A model generated the notes under the pieces. It did no database searches. It had not been told where the DNA came from and saw only the letters and a list, made by a program, of their open reading frames with translations. This document shows positions 57,345 to 64,000 of a DNA stretch of 64,000 nucleotides, one piece after another. The position numbers and the translations under genes are program-made. How positions within the stretch are numbered: position 1 is the first letter of the stretch; every line of letters begins with the position of its first letter. Source of the stretch: Trabulsiella guamensis ATCC 49490 (GTDB lineage Bacteria > Pseudomonadota > Gammaproteobacteria > Enterobacterales > Enterobacteriaceae); the NCBI RefSeq assembly GCF_000734965.1, contig NZ_JMTB01000042.1, positions 1-64,000 of the forward strand, read 5' to 3'.

Positions 57345-57500
57345 TTACTTTCTGTTTTCGGATGTATTAACGGGAACTTCACGTTTTGCCCTTATCTCCT
57401 GATTGACGAGCATCAGGCAGCGATCGCAGTACTCATTGTCCAGCCCGAAAAGGCGATCCCACAGGCTCCTCTTCTTATTGCATCGCATACATCTTTTCAT
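57345..57500 (-). CDS. 51-residue four-Cys small protein, first gene of the Mig-14 operon
   Basis: A short reading frame beginning MKRCMRCNKKRSLWDRLFGL, with CxxC at residues 4-7 and CDRC at about 30-33. This looks like a small zinc ribbon. It is basic. It ends 15 bp before the Mig-14-like start on the same strand, and AGGT lies before its ATG. I do not recognise the family. The paired CxxC and the tight spacing make it a probable real gene. Confidence 0.65.
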   Translation of the reverse strand: MKRCMRCNKKRSLWDRLFGLDNEYCDRCLMLVNQEIRAKREVPVNTSENRK

Positions 57501-57840
57501 TCCATTACCTGATTACATTCCACTGTCGCGCACTCAGGACAACGGGCTGCCACCCCATAAGAAGACAGGAAATGAATTAATAAACAACAAGTTAATTTTT
57601 TCAGAAATCTAACATAAGCGAAGCGGTGCTGGATAATTCATTTTGCAGATCGATTATCACCGATCGATCGTTATTAACGATCATTACAGAATGCAAAAAT
57701 AAGTCCTCCGGAACGCGTTCGGATCGCCGATTTTTATGACCGTCCGGCGGCACTGTAATTGCATAACGCAATTTGAGTCATAGACAGATTTGCACAAACC
57801 ATGTCCGTGACATAGCACCGTTAAATGTAAGGGGAAAAGT
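57501..57840. other. Divergent control region with a palindrome
   Basis: A 340-bp AT-rich region between the Mig-14 operon and the LuxR gene. It holds a 17-bp palindrome GATCGTTATTAACGATC (57666-57682) beside CGATCGATCG. The palindrome may be an operator for either side. No convincing PhoP box was found. Confidence 0.5.
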
Positions 57841-58593
57841 ATGCAAGTTGAGACCAGTCGCCCTGGAAATATGGATTCCGCCAGGCTTAAAGCTGCGTTC
57901 GCCAGGCTGTTTGCCCGGATGCAATCATTGGGTTTTGATGCAGTGATTTACCACTATACACCGGTTCCGCGTTCGCCTGATGGGGAACTAATGACCCCTT
58001 CGCTACGTGAAATGCGCAATGCACCGGCCGATATGCATCAATTATGGTGCGAACGCGGCTATTATCAGGCCAATCCGGTGCAGCGTTACGCATTGCAAAG
58101 CTGCGTGCCCTTCGCCTGGTCATATCAATTCCCGGCAAGCTGCGTGCTGCGCCATATGATGGATAATAACGCGCGTGAAGTCAGCCGTTATATGTGCGAT
58201 AACAACATGCCCTGCGGCGCAACCGTGCCATTGCATTTGCCGAATGGCGGATTCGTTACGCTGACAGGCATTCTAACCCGTCATTACACGGAACCTGATA
58301 TCAGTGATACGCTCGCCCGGATGATGTTTCTTGCACATCACTTTCAGGAGACGGCTTTTCCGCTGTTTGACGCCTCAATGCGTACCTGTCACCACATCCG
58401 ACTAAGCAACCGCGAGCGCGAATGTCTGGCGTGGTCCGCCGAAGGGCTGACGGCAAAACAAATCGCCCGTAAACTGCATCGATCGGTCGCAACGATCACG
58501 CTGCATCTGAACACGGCGGCGAAAAAACTCGGCGCGACGAATCGCGTACAGGCTGTGGTACGCGCGATGCACTACCGCCTGCTCGACAGTTAA
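57841..58593 (+). CDS. LuxR-family solo regulator of the plant-responsive (PAB) type
   Basis: A 250-residue LuxR protein with an autoinducer-binding domain (about 20-165) and a LuxR helix-turn-helix (about 183-240, LSNRERECLAW and LTAKQIARKL). In TraR numbering Trp57 and Tyr61 are replaced by Met (M65 here) and Trp (W69). This is the signature of plant-associated solos such as OryR, PsoR and XccR. Pro71 and Trp85 are kept (P79, W93), but Asp70 is Asn (N78). No luxI is present. A proline iminopeptidase follows, as for those solos. AAGGGG precedes the ATG. Confidence 0.9.
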   Translation: MQVETSRPGNMDSARLKAAFARLFARMQSLGFDAVIYHYTPVPRSPDGELMTPSLREMRNAPADMHQLWCERGYYQANPVQRYALQSCVPFAWSYQFPASCVLRHMMDNNAREVSRYMCDNNMPCGATVPLHLPNGGFVTLTGILTRHYTEPDISDTLARMMFLAHHFQETAFPLFDASMRTCHHIRLSNRERECLAWSAEGLTAKQIARKLHRSVATITLHLNTAAKKLGATNRVQAVVRAMHYRLLDS

Positions 58594-58594
58594 G

Positions 58595-58614
58595 AACTAG
58601 CACTTTTACTAGTT
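58595..58614 (+). promoter_or_regulatory. lux-box-like palindrome before pip
   Basis: AACTAGCACTTTTACTAGTT is a 20-bp inverted repeat (6-bp arms, 8-base spacer) beginning one base after the LuxR stop and 60 bp before pip. Size and placement fit a LuxR-type site. Confidence 0.75.
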
Positions 58615-58674
58615 TTCAGTACGACCCATGACGTTCTACCCTGAGAGCAGGTTCACTTCAAAGGAAAACGTCCC

Positions 58675-59568
58675 ATGTACACCGTTCGTGAAGGCTTTGC
58701 ACCCTTTCAGGGCTATCAGACCTGGTTTCGCATCTGCGGCGATCTGCATAACGGGCAGACGCCGCTGGTAGTGGCTCATGGCGGCCCGGGCTGTACTCAT
58801 GATTATGTTGATGCGTTTAAAGATATTGCCGAAACCGGACACTCCGTTATCCATTACGATCAACTGGGAAACGGACGTTCAACCCATCTGCCAGATGTCG
58901 ATCCCTCATTCTGGCAACCTTCCCTTTTTCTTGCCGAACTGACTAACCTGCTTCTGACGCTGGGAATTGAGGACGATTACGCGTTGCTCGGTCAGTCCTG
59001 GGGCGGAATGCTGGTGGCGGAACATGCCGTTACGCAGCCATCAGGCCTGAAAGCGCTCATCCTCGCCGACACTCCGGCGTCCATGACGCTGTGGATGGAA
59101 GCCGCCGCCAGACTCCGCGCTGAGCTGCCAGCGGAAGTGCAGGCCACGTTGCTGGAACATGAAAAAGCGGGGACGCTCGACAGCGAGGAATACAAAGCGG
59201 CAAGTATGGTTTTTTATCAGCGCCATGTTTGCCACCTTGATCCCTGGCCAGAAGAACTCTTGCGTACCTTTGCCGCGCTGGAGTCCAACCCTGGTGTGTA
59301 TCTGGCCATGAACGGTCCCTCGGAATTTCACATTATTGGCTCGTTGAAAAACTGGAGCATTGTTGACCGGCTCGGGAAAATTGCGGTGCCAACCCTGCTC
59401 ATTTCCGGGCGTTACGACGAGGCAACCCCGGAAGTTGTGCAGCCTTTTATGGATAAGATACCCGGCGCGCAGTGGGTCATTTTTGAGAACTCAAGCCATA
59501 TGCCCCATATAGAAGAGCGACAACGCTGTATGCAAACTGTCGGGGATTTTCTGTTGAGAACATGCTAA
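58675..59568 (+). CDS. pip: Proline iminopeptidase-family hydrolase
   Basis: A 297-residue S33-family alpha/beta hydrolase. The oxyanion loop HGGPGC is at about residue 38, the nucleophile GQSWGG at about 105, the Asp in GRYDEATP, and the His in SSHMPHIEE. Family members release N-terminal proline or hydrolyse related amides. It has no signal peptide. It sits directly downstream of the LuxR solo, the arrangement of xccR-pip and psoR-pip, where pip is induced by plant material. Confidence 0.9.
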   Translation: MYTVREGFAPFQGYQTWFRICGDLHNGQTPLVVAHGGPGCTHDYVDAFKDIAETGHSVIHYDQLGNGRSTHLPDVDPSFWQPSLFLAELTNLLLTLGIEDDYALLGQSWGGMLVAEHAVTQPSGLKALILADTPASMTLWMEAAARLRAELPAEVQATLLEHEKAGTLDSEEYKAASMVFYQRHVCHLDPWPEELLRTFAALESNPGVYLAMNGPSEFHIIGSLKNWSIVDRLGKIAVPTLLISGRYDEATPEVVQPFMDKIPGAQWVIFENSSHMPHIEERQRCMQTVGDFLLRTC

Positions 59569-59610
59569 TTCCATAGCCGACACCAGGTTGACGAATACAT
59601 CAAACAACAA

Positions 59611-60447
59611 TCAGAAGCGATATGTCACTTTCAGGCTTCCTTCAGGTGATGCTTTTCGTTGCACAACGGGACTGTTACGCGCATCTCCCATCAACTGCGT
59701 AAAGCCTGCGGCAGCAATGACGCTCCAGCTGTGGTTGAAGTTGTGCGTCCAGTCCATATTCATGGACAAGGCATAAATCCCCGATCCGGCATCATATTGA
59801 GTAAACCCCGATGCGGCTGACTGCGATGAACTTACTCCGTAGTAAGTCTGCATGTAGTCGCTCGTTCCCCAACTGCTGGTCAGCGCCATCGTCACGGTAT
59901 TTTTCGATGAGCTATAAAGCGGACTGGTAATGCCAAAATGCAGGGCCGCGCCATTGTCTCGCTGAGAAAACGGCACCTCAGCCTGCAATTGCAAATTAAG
60001 CCAGTCGGTCACTTTATACCCCAGACCAAATACACCGAGAGCCGAGCCTTTGATGTCGCCCATGCCTCGCAAGTAGTCACTACCGTCGCTCATTGCATCG
60101 CTGTCTACATTATGATCCTTACGGCCTGCGCGATAGCTCAGCGCAGCGCTGTAATCCAGGTTGTCGATGCTGTTGCCGTAACCGATACCCCGCGTGGTAC
60201 TAGCGAAGAACCCATTATGCATCGAGTAATCAAGTACCAGGGCCGTTGTGACGCGGTTTTCATCCGAACCAGAATAACGTGACGTAACATCGACGCCTCC
60301 GCCCAACGTTAAGACGTTACCCTGTTGCGGTTCGGCCGCTAGTGCTGGAGTGGTCAGTAACGCCAGCAGCGCGCCCGGTAGCATGTTATTCAGGGGGAGT
60401 CCCGAGAGTGAAGGGAGGAACTTATGACGTAGTTCGTAGTTGCTCAT
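59611..60447 (-). CDS. MipA/OmpV-family outer-membrane protein
   Basis: A 278-residue outer-membrane beta-barrel of the MipA/OmpV family. A long signal region ends at ALAAEP, repeated amphipathic strands follow (GGGVDVTSRYSGSDENR onward), and the last residue is Phe (KVTYRF), typical for barrel assembly. AAGGA upstream supports the start at 60447. It is divergent from a two-component system, which probably controls it. Confidence 0.88.
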   Translation of the reverse strand: MSNYELRHKFLPSLSGLPLNNMLPGALLALLTTPALAAEPQQGNVLTLGGGVDVTSRYSGSDENRVTTALVLDYSMHNGFFASTTRGIGYGNSIDNLDYSAALSYRAGRKDHNVDSDAMSDGSDYLRGMGDIKGSALGVFGLGYKVTDWLNLQLQAEVPFSQRDNGAALHFGITSPLYSSSKNTVTMALTSSWGTSDYMQTYYGVSSSQSAASGFTQYDAGSGIYALSMNMDWTHNFNHSWSVIAAAGFTQLMGDARNSPVVQRKASPEGSLKVTYRF

Positions 60448-60547
60448 TAAAGAAGTCCTTATGGATTCAAACGATTACGATGCAAGCGGTTTTAAACGCC
60501 AGAACGCACAGTCTGAATACGCTCCCTAAAGTTCTCATGAGCCTAAA

Positions 60548-60629
60548 ATGAAGAAATACTGAAGCATGTCCCGACATTGCAAATCTGATAGATTTTCTGG
60601 TATCGGTTTTTTCTTCATACGTTCTTCAT
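60548..60629. promoter_or_regulatory. Two sets of 11-bp-spaced direct repeats, likely response-regulator sites
   Basis: ATGAAG (60548) and CTGAAG (60559) repeat with an 11-bp period. TTCTTCAT at 60611 and 60622 is the same motif in opposite orientation, again 11 bp apart. OmpR-type regulators bind such tandem repeats. Placement between divergent genes fits control of both. Confidence 0.6.
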
Positions 60630-60652
60630 TCACTGTTGATAACGTAACTATT

Positions 60653-61330
60653 GTGAAAATTCTCCTGATCGAAGACGACCTTGATCTCGGCAATGGCGTA
60701 CGTATTGCCCTTGCAGATCAAGGATTAGAAGTTATATGGGTTCGCCGCAAAATGGATGCGCTACATCAACTCGATGTCTGCGTACCAGAACTTGTGCTGC
60801 TCGACCTCGGCCTGCCCGACGGCGATGGAATGAGTCTGATGGCGTACTTGCGCCAGCATCTCAAAGGGATCCCCGTCATCATTCTCACTGCGCGAGGCAC
60901 TTTGCAGGATCGCCTGTACGGGCTGGATGCCGGTGCTGACGACTATCTCGTCAAACCTTTTGTTCTCGCCGAGTTGTTGGCCAGGGTGAGAGCCCTTGCG
61001 CGCCGTAGTTACGGTTTTGAGAATGAGGTGATCGAAATTCGCGGGTTATCTCTCCATGTGCCGACTCGCCGTGTGACAGTGAGTGCGCAGAATATAGAGT
61101 TGACGGCGAGCGAATACGCGCTGCTCGAGACGTTACTGTTGCGCACCGGTCGCGTACTTACACGAAGGTTTCTTGAGGAAAGGATATTCGGCACCAAAGA
61201 GAATATGAGCAATGCTCTTGATGTGCATATGGGTAATTTGCGGCGCAAAATCGGCGAAGGTTATGTGCGAACAGTGAGAGGCGTAGGGTTTGTCATTGAT
61301 ACCGTCCCCATCAGGAAGGGAGCAGATTGA
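60653..61330 (+). CDS. OmpR/PmrA-type response regulator
   Basis: A 225-residue regulator with receiver acidic pair, LLDLGLPDGDG phospho-Asp at about 51 and the Lys in VKPF, and a C-terminal winged helix (VRTVRGVGFVID). It resembles QseB/PmrA-class regulators. The GTG at 60653 gives the canonical MKILLIEDD start; earlier in-frame codons are not supported. The stop overlaps the kinase start (TGATG). Confidence 0.88.
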   Translation: MKILLIEDDLDLGNGVRIALADQGLEVIWVRRKMDALHQLDVCVPELVLLDLGLPDGDGMSLMAYLRQHLKGIPVIILTARGTLQDRLYGLDAGADDYLVKPFVLAELLARVRALARRSYGFENEVIEIRGLSLHVPTRRVTVSAQNIELTASEYALLETLLLRTGRVLTRRFLEERIFGTKENMSNALDVHMGNLRRKIGEGYVRTVRGVGFVIDTVPIRKGAD

Positions 61331-62733
61331 TGCAAAATTTTTGGCTCCGCCTGAGAGTTCCGACGCTGGTACGGCGAATCATGATTGCCCAGATGCTGCT
61401 GCTTACACTGCTCTGGTGTCTTTTTCTGACCTGGATTTTGTGGGAGAACTTGCGTAGCCCCCCGATGCTGACGGGCAGTAAGACTTACGAAACCATCCTC
61501 ACCGTGGTTGATCGCATGGATGATCGCCCGCAAGCGCGAACCGAGGTACTGGAAGCGTTCAGCCATGCGCTGCGGGAAAGCTATGGTGGAGGCGAAGATC
61601 CCGCGCTGACAATCAGCCTCATCGTTCGGAAGAATGACAAGATAATTTATTCATCTGATGGCGCTCCGACAGGGGTGACAAACACGCGATATGGACAACT
61701 CCAGAATAGTGAGAGTGAAGGCCGCACCTGGACCAGTCGTACCCTGAAGTCAGGGAGCGCTGACACGGAGGTAACACTTGTCACTCCTGCCGGAAGCTGG
61801 AACTTCTTTATCTATCTCAATTCGCAGGGGTACTACATATTGCCGTTGCTGGTGTGCATCCCTTTTCTTTTATTTCCTGCGTGGTTGTCAGTCCGCATTG
61901 CAATGCGCCCCTGGAACAAGGTGGTAAATGAGATTGCTTTACGCGCGCCAGAAGATCTGTCTCCCTTAAAAGCAGTGCCAAAGCATATGGAGCTCCGCCA
62001 GATGGTGGACGCGATAAATGTATTTCTTGCGAGGTTGCGAGAAAGCACGGAAAGAGAACGGGTTTTCATTGCCGATGCCGCTCATGAGCTGCGTACCCCA
62101 CTGGCTGCGATGCGCATTAACGTTGAAGCGTTGCAGTCCTGGGTCAGCAGCGAGAGTCAGCAGGAGTTGCTGGCCGGGATTATTCGCAGCAATAGCCGTG
62201 CTGCTCGTCTCGTCAATCAGTTGCTGCTGATGATGCACAGCGAAGCACTCACTGACACTGTTATGGAGCCTGTGCCGTTGACGACGCTCGTTCAGGAACG
62301 AATGGCTGAGCTGTCTCCGCTGGCTGCAGAGCGCAGGATTGAATTTGAATTTTACGCTCATGATGAAATCTGGATTTCTGGTGTCAGGGAGCGCCTGATG
62401 TCGCTGATTGATAACTTGATTGAAAATGCCGTGAAGTACAGCCCTGAGGGCGGTCGGGTTGAGGTTGATGTGCGATCACTCGAAAAATTCACTCAGCTGC
62501 GAATCTCAGATTCAGGACCTGGTATTCTGCCTGAGTTAAGGGAGCGTGTGTTCGATAGGTTTTTTCGCGATCCCAATCAGATACAAAACGGAAGTGGCCT
62601 GGGGCTGGCAATAGTCAAAGCGGTGGCGCAGCAACACAACAGCAGCATCTGCCTCAGCACCTCTGCAGAGGGTGGGCTGATGGTGACGATTGATTTCTCT
62701 CAACAGCGGGTATCTGGCGGAACACTGGCGTGA
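61330..62733 (+). CDS. QseC/PmrB-like sensor histidine kinase
   Basis: A 467-residue kinase, partner of the preceding regulator. It has membrane helices at about 19-38 and 168-188, a periplasmic sensor between them, a HisKA domain with AAHELRTPLAAMR, and a HATPase domain (NLIENAVKYSPEGG, SDSGPGI, NGSGLGLAIV). The signal is unknown; the neighbouring MipA/OmpV gene suggests an envelope or antimicrobial stimulus. Confidence 0.88.
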   Translation: MQNFWLRLRVPTLVRRIMIAQMLLLTLLWCLFLTWILWENLRSPPMLTGSKTYETILTVVDRMDDRPQARTEVLEAFSHALRESYGGGEDPALTISLIVRKNDKIIYSSDGAPTGVTNTRYGQLQNSESEGRTWTSRTLKSGSADTEVTLVTPAGSWNFFIYLNSQGYYILPLLVCIPFLLFPAWLSVRIAMRPWNKVVNEIALRAPEDLSPLKAVPKHMELRQMVDAINVFLARLRESTERERVFIADAAHELRTPLAAMRINVEALQSWVSSESQQELLAGIIRSNSRAARLVNQLLLMMHSEALTDTVMEPVPLTTLVQERMAELSPLAAERRIEFEFYAHDEIWISGVRERLMSLIDNLIENAVKYSPEGGRVEVDVRSLEKFTQLRISDSGPGILPELRERVFDRFFRDPNQIQNGSGLGLAIVKAVAQQHNSSICLSTSAEGGLMVTIDFSQQRVSGGTLA

Positions 62734-62790
62734 AACTGAAAGACCGGCTCCGGGAACGGCAATGAGGACAGAAGCTGGATTCTGACAGCC

Positions 62791-62824
62791 AAAAAACAAA
62801 GGGGTTACCTTTCGGTAACCCCTT
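62791..62824 (-). terminator. Terminator of serT
   Basis: An 11-bp stem (AAGGGGTTACC with GGTAACCCCTT), a TTTC loop, and a TTTGTTTTTT tail on the minus strand. Confidence 0.93.
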
Positions 62825-62832
62825 GTTTAATC

Positions 62833-62920
62833 TGGCGGAAGCGCAGAGATTCGAACTCTGGAACCCTTTCGGGTCGCCGGTTTTCAAGACCGGTGCCTTC
62901 AACCGCTCGGCCACACTTCC
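62833..62920 (-). tRNA. serT: tRNA-Ser, anticodon UGA
   Basis: An 88-base tRNA from GGAAGTGTGG to CGCTTCCGCCA, with encoded CCA, a long variable arm and TGA at the anticodon (62886-62884). It matches E. coli serT as recalled. Confidence 0.97.
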
Positions 62921-63062
62921 GGAATGAGGCGCACTATAAACATCCCTGTTCGCCGTGTAAAGCCTGTTTTTGATCGTTTGCCTGAAAAACCATCAAAATG
63001 CCGTTTTTCGCCTGAAATTGCAGCACATCGACTCGTTATTCAGCGCCTTAGCGCCATCTGGA

Positions 63063-64000
63063 TTAATGCTTTTTAATGTACATGTCCTTCGTGTAGTAAT
63101 ACCCCAGACGGTCCGGGTTAAAACCCCCTACCCACGGTTTGACCAGATGGGAGCGAACGTAGTGATAAAGGGGAATCGCCGGGACATCCTGGCCCAGGCT
63201 GTCTTCCGCCTGCTGATAGTATTTACCCCGGTCAGCTACCTTTTCCGCCCTCGACGCATTAATAAGCGCCTCGTCGAATACCGGGCTACTGTACCGGCTG
63301 GTGTTTTCACTATCGCCAGTGCGGAAGTTGTTCAGGAAGGTTGAAGCGTCGTCATAATCCGCAATCCAGGCGTAACGCACAACGTCAAAATTGCCGGTGT
63401 GCATGTTGTCGAGCATGGTCTTCCATTCCTGATTTTGCAGCTTTACCTCTACGCCAAGGTTCTTTTTCCACATCGAACTGGCGGCGATGGCGATACGCTG
63501 GTGTGATTCCTGAGTGTTGTACAGCAAGCTGAAACTCAAAGGATGATCTTTGCCAAACCCTGCCGCTGCAAGCAGTTTTTGCGCCTCGCTGATGCGTTTT
63601 TCCATCGGCCAGCTGGCGTAGTCCGGGTTCGCCAGTTTCACACCGCCGATTTCCGGCTGGCTGATGACCCAGGCGGCACGCTGCCCCTGCCCCAGCACCT
63701 TTTGCGCAATGATGTCTTTATCCAGCGCCATATTGAGCGCCCGACGAACGCGCGGGTCGTTAAACGGCGGTTTCGTGGTGTTGAACTGGTAATAATATGT
63801 GGCCAGTTGCGGCGTCACGTTGAGCTGATCGCCCAGCGTCTTCTTCAACGAGGCAAACTGGTTGATGGGTACCGTCGAGGTAATATCAATCTCGCCCGCT
63901 TTATAACGGTTCACATCCGCCGTCTCTGAGGCAATGGGCAGGTACGTAACCGTATTAATCACTGTATGCGCATCATCCCAGTAACGGGGATTACGCTGCG
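63063..64000 (-). CDS. OppA-family oligopeptide-binding protein, 5' part outside the window
   Basis: The C-terminal 312 residues of a periplasmic peptide-binding protein; the frame stays open to the window edge, so the N-terminus with its signal peptide is missing. The blocks YYYQFNTTKPPFNDPRVRRALNMALDKDII and SMWKKNLGVEVKLQNQEWKTMLDN are typical of the OppA/MppA/YgiS group. The end, TKDMYIKKH, differs from my recollection of E. coli OppA, MppA and YgiS, so it is probably another paralogue. No permease gene is visible here. Confidence 0.9.
   Translation of the reverse strand, partial: QRNPRYWDDAHTVINTVTYLPIASETADVNRYKAGEIDITSTVPINQFASLKKTLGDQLNVTPQLATYYYQFNTTKPPFNDPRVRRALNMALDKDIIAQKVLGQGQRAAWVISQPEIGGVKLANPDYASWPMEKRISEAQKLLAAAGFGKDHPLSFSLLYNTQESHQRIAIAASSMWKKNLGVEVKLQNQEWKTMLDNMHTGNFDVVRYAWIADYDDASTFLNNFRTGDSENTSRYSSPVFDEALINASRAEKVADRGKYYQQAEDSLGQDVPAIPLYHYVRSHLVKPWVGGFNPDRLGYYYTKDMYIKKH

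Noticed and set aside
57403-57612. 69-codon plus-strand frame upstream of luxR
   Set aside because: Overlaps the more convincing minus-strand 51-residue CxxC protein and has no ribosome-binding site.
63063-64000. Calling the right-edge gene oppA or mppA
   Set aside because: The C-terminus differs from the recalled ends of E. coli OppA, MppA and YgiS; only the family is supported.

Overview
The window looks like chromosome from an enterobacterium close to Escherichia, Salmonella and Citrobacter; Citrobacter is my best guess but is not proven. Many proteins read as near-copies of E. coli proteins (PhoH, EfeUOB, PutP, PutA, RutR, WrbA, YccJ, Agp, HybOABCDEFG, DigH, YhjA) and the tRNA-Ser(UGA) matches serT. 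No insertion sequence, prophage, CRISPR array or rRNA was recognised.

Left part (1-19.6 kb). The window opens on what looks like the last bases of a tRNA-Ser (serX type). A secreted alpha/beta hydrolase with a CusRS/HprRS-like two-component system follows. Then comes a block with E. coli gene order: phoH, efeUOB (iron uptake, efeU intact), putP/putA (proline use, PutA sites between them), rutR, ymdF, wrbA-yccJ and agp. Two changes stand out. The rutABCDEFG operon is missing between rutR and ymdF. Two paralogous CadC/ToxR-type regulator plus FidL-like membrane protein pairs lie at 14.4-15.7 kb and 20.2-21.5 kb, flanking rutR-agp.

Middle part (21.6-40.9 kb). A globin-coupled diguanylate cyclase (dosC) lacks its usual partner dosP. 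It converges on the complete hydrogenase-2 operon hybOABCDEFG. Next is a five-gene operon (YheO/DauR-like regulator, DSD1-like PLP enzyme, M20 deacylase, RidA, MFS importer) that suggests use of an N-substituted D-amino acid. Tri-heme cytochrome c peroxidase yhjA has a good FNR site, divergent digH follows, and a chemoreceptor has a near-perfect sigma-28 promoter. E. coli keeps these loci far apart, so this is a rearranged or mosaic region.

Right part (40.5-64 kb) is mostly accessory. It holds a VOC protein; a MarR-EmrAB-like efflux operon extended by a dehydrogenase and a DUF1349 protein; a divergent SDR/LysR pair; and a Dpp-like ABC importer in one operon with a C45-type N-terminal-nucleophile hydrolase and an alpha/beta hydrolase under a GntR regulator. 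Then come a glycosyltransferase and Mig-14-like protein behind a 51-residue four-cysteine protein, and a LuxR solo next to a proline iminopeptidase. That last pair carries the residue signature of plant-responsive LuxR solos and a 20-bp lux-box-like palindrome. A MipA/OmpV porin-like gene divergent from its own two-component system, serT, and the 3' part of an OppA-family gene complete the window.

Most promising for new biology: the LuxR solo-pip module, the C45 hydrolase/ABC operon, the D-amino-acid operon with RidA, the duplicated regulator/FidL pairs, and the small-protein/Mig-14/glycosyltransferase operon.
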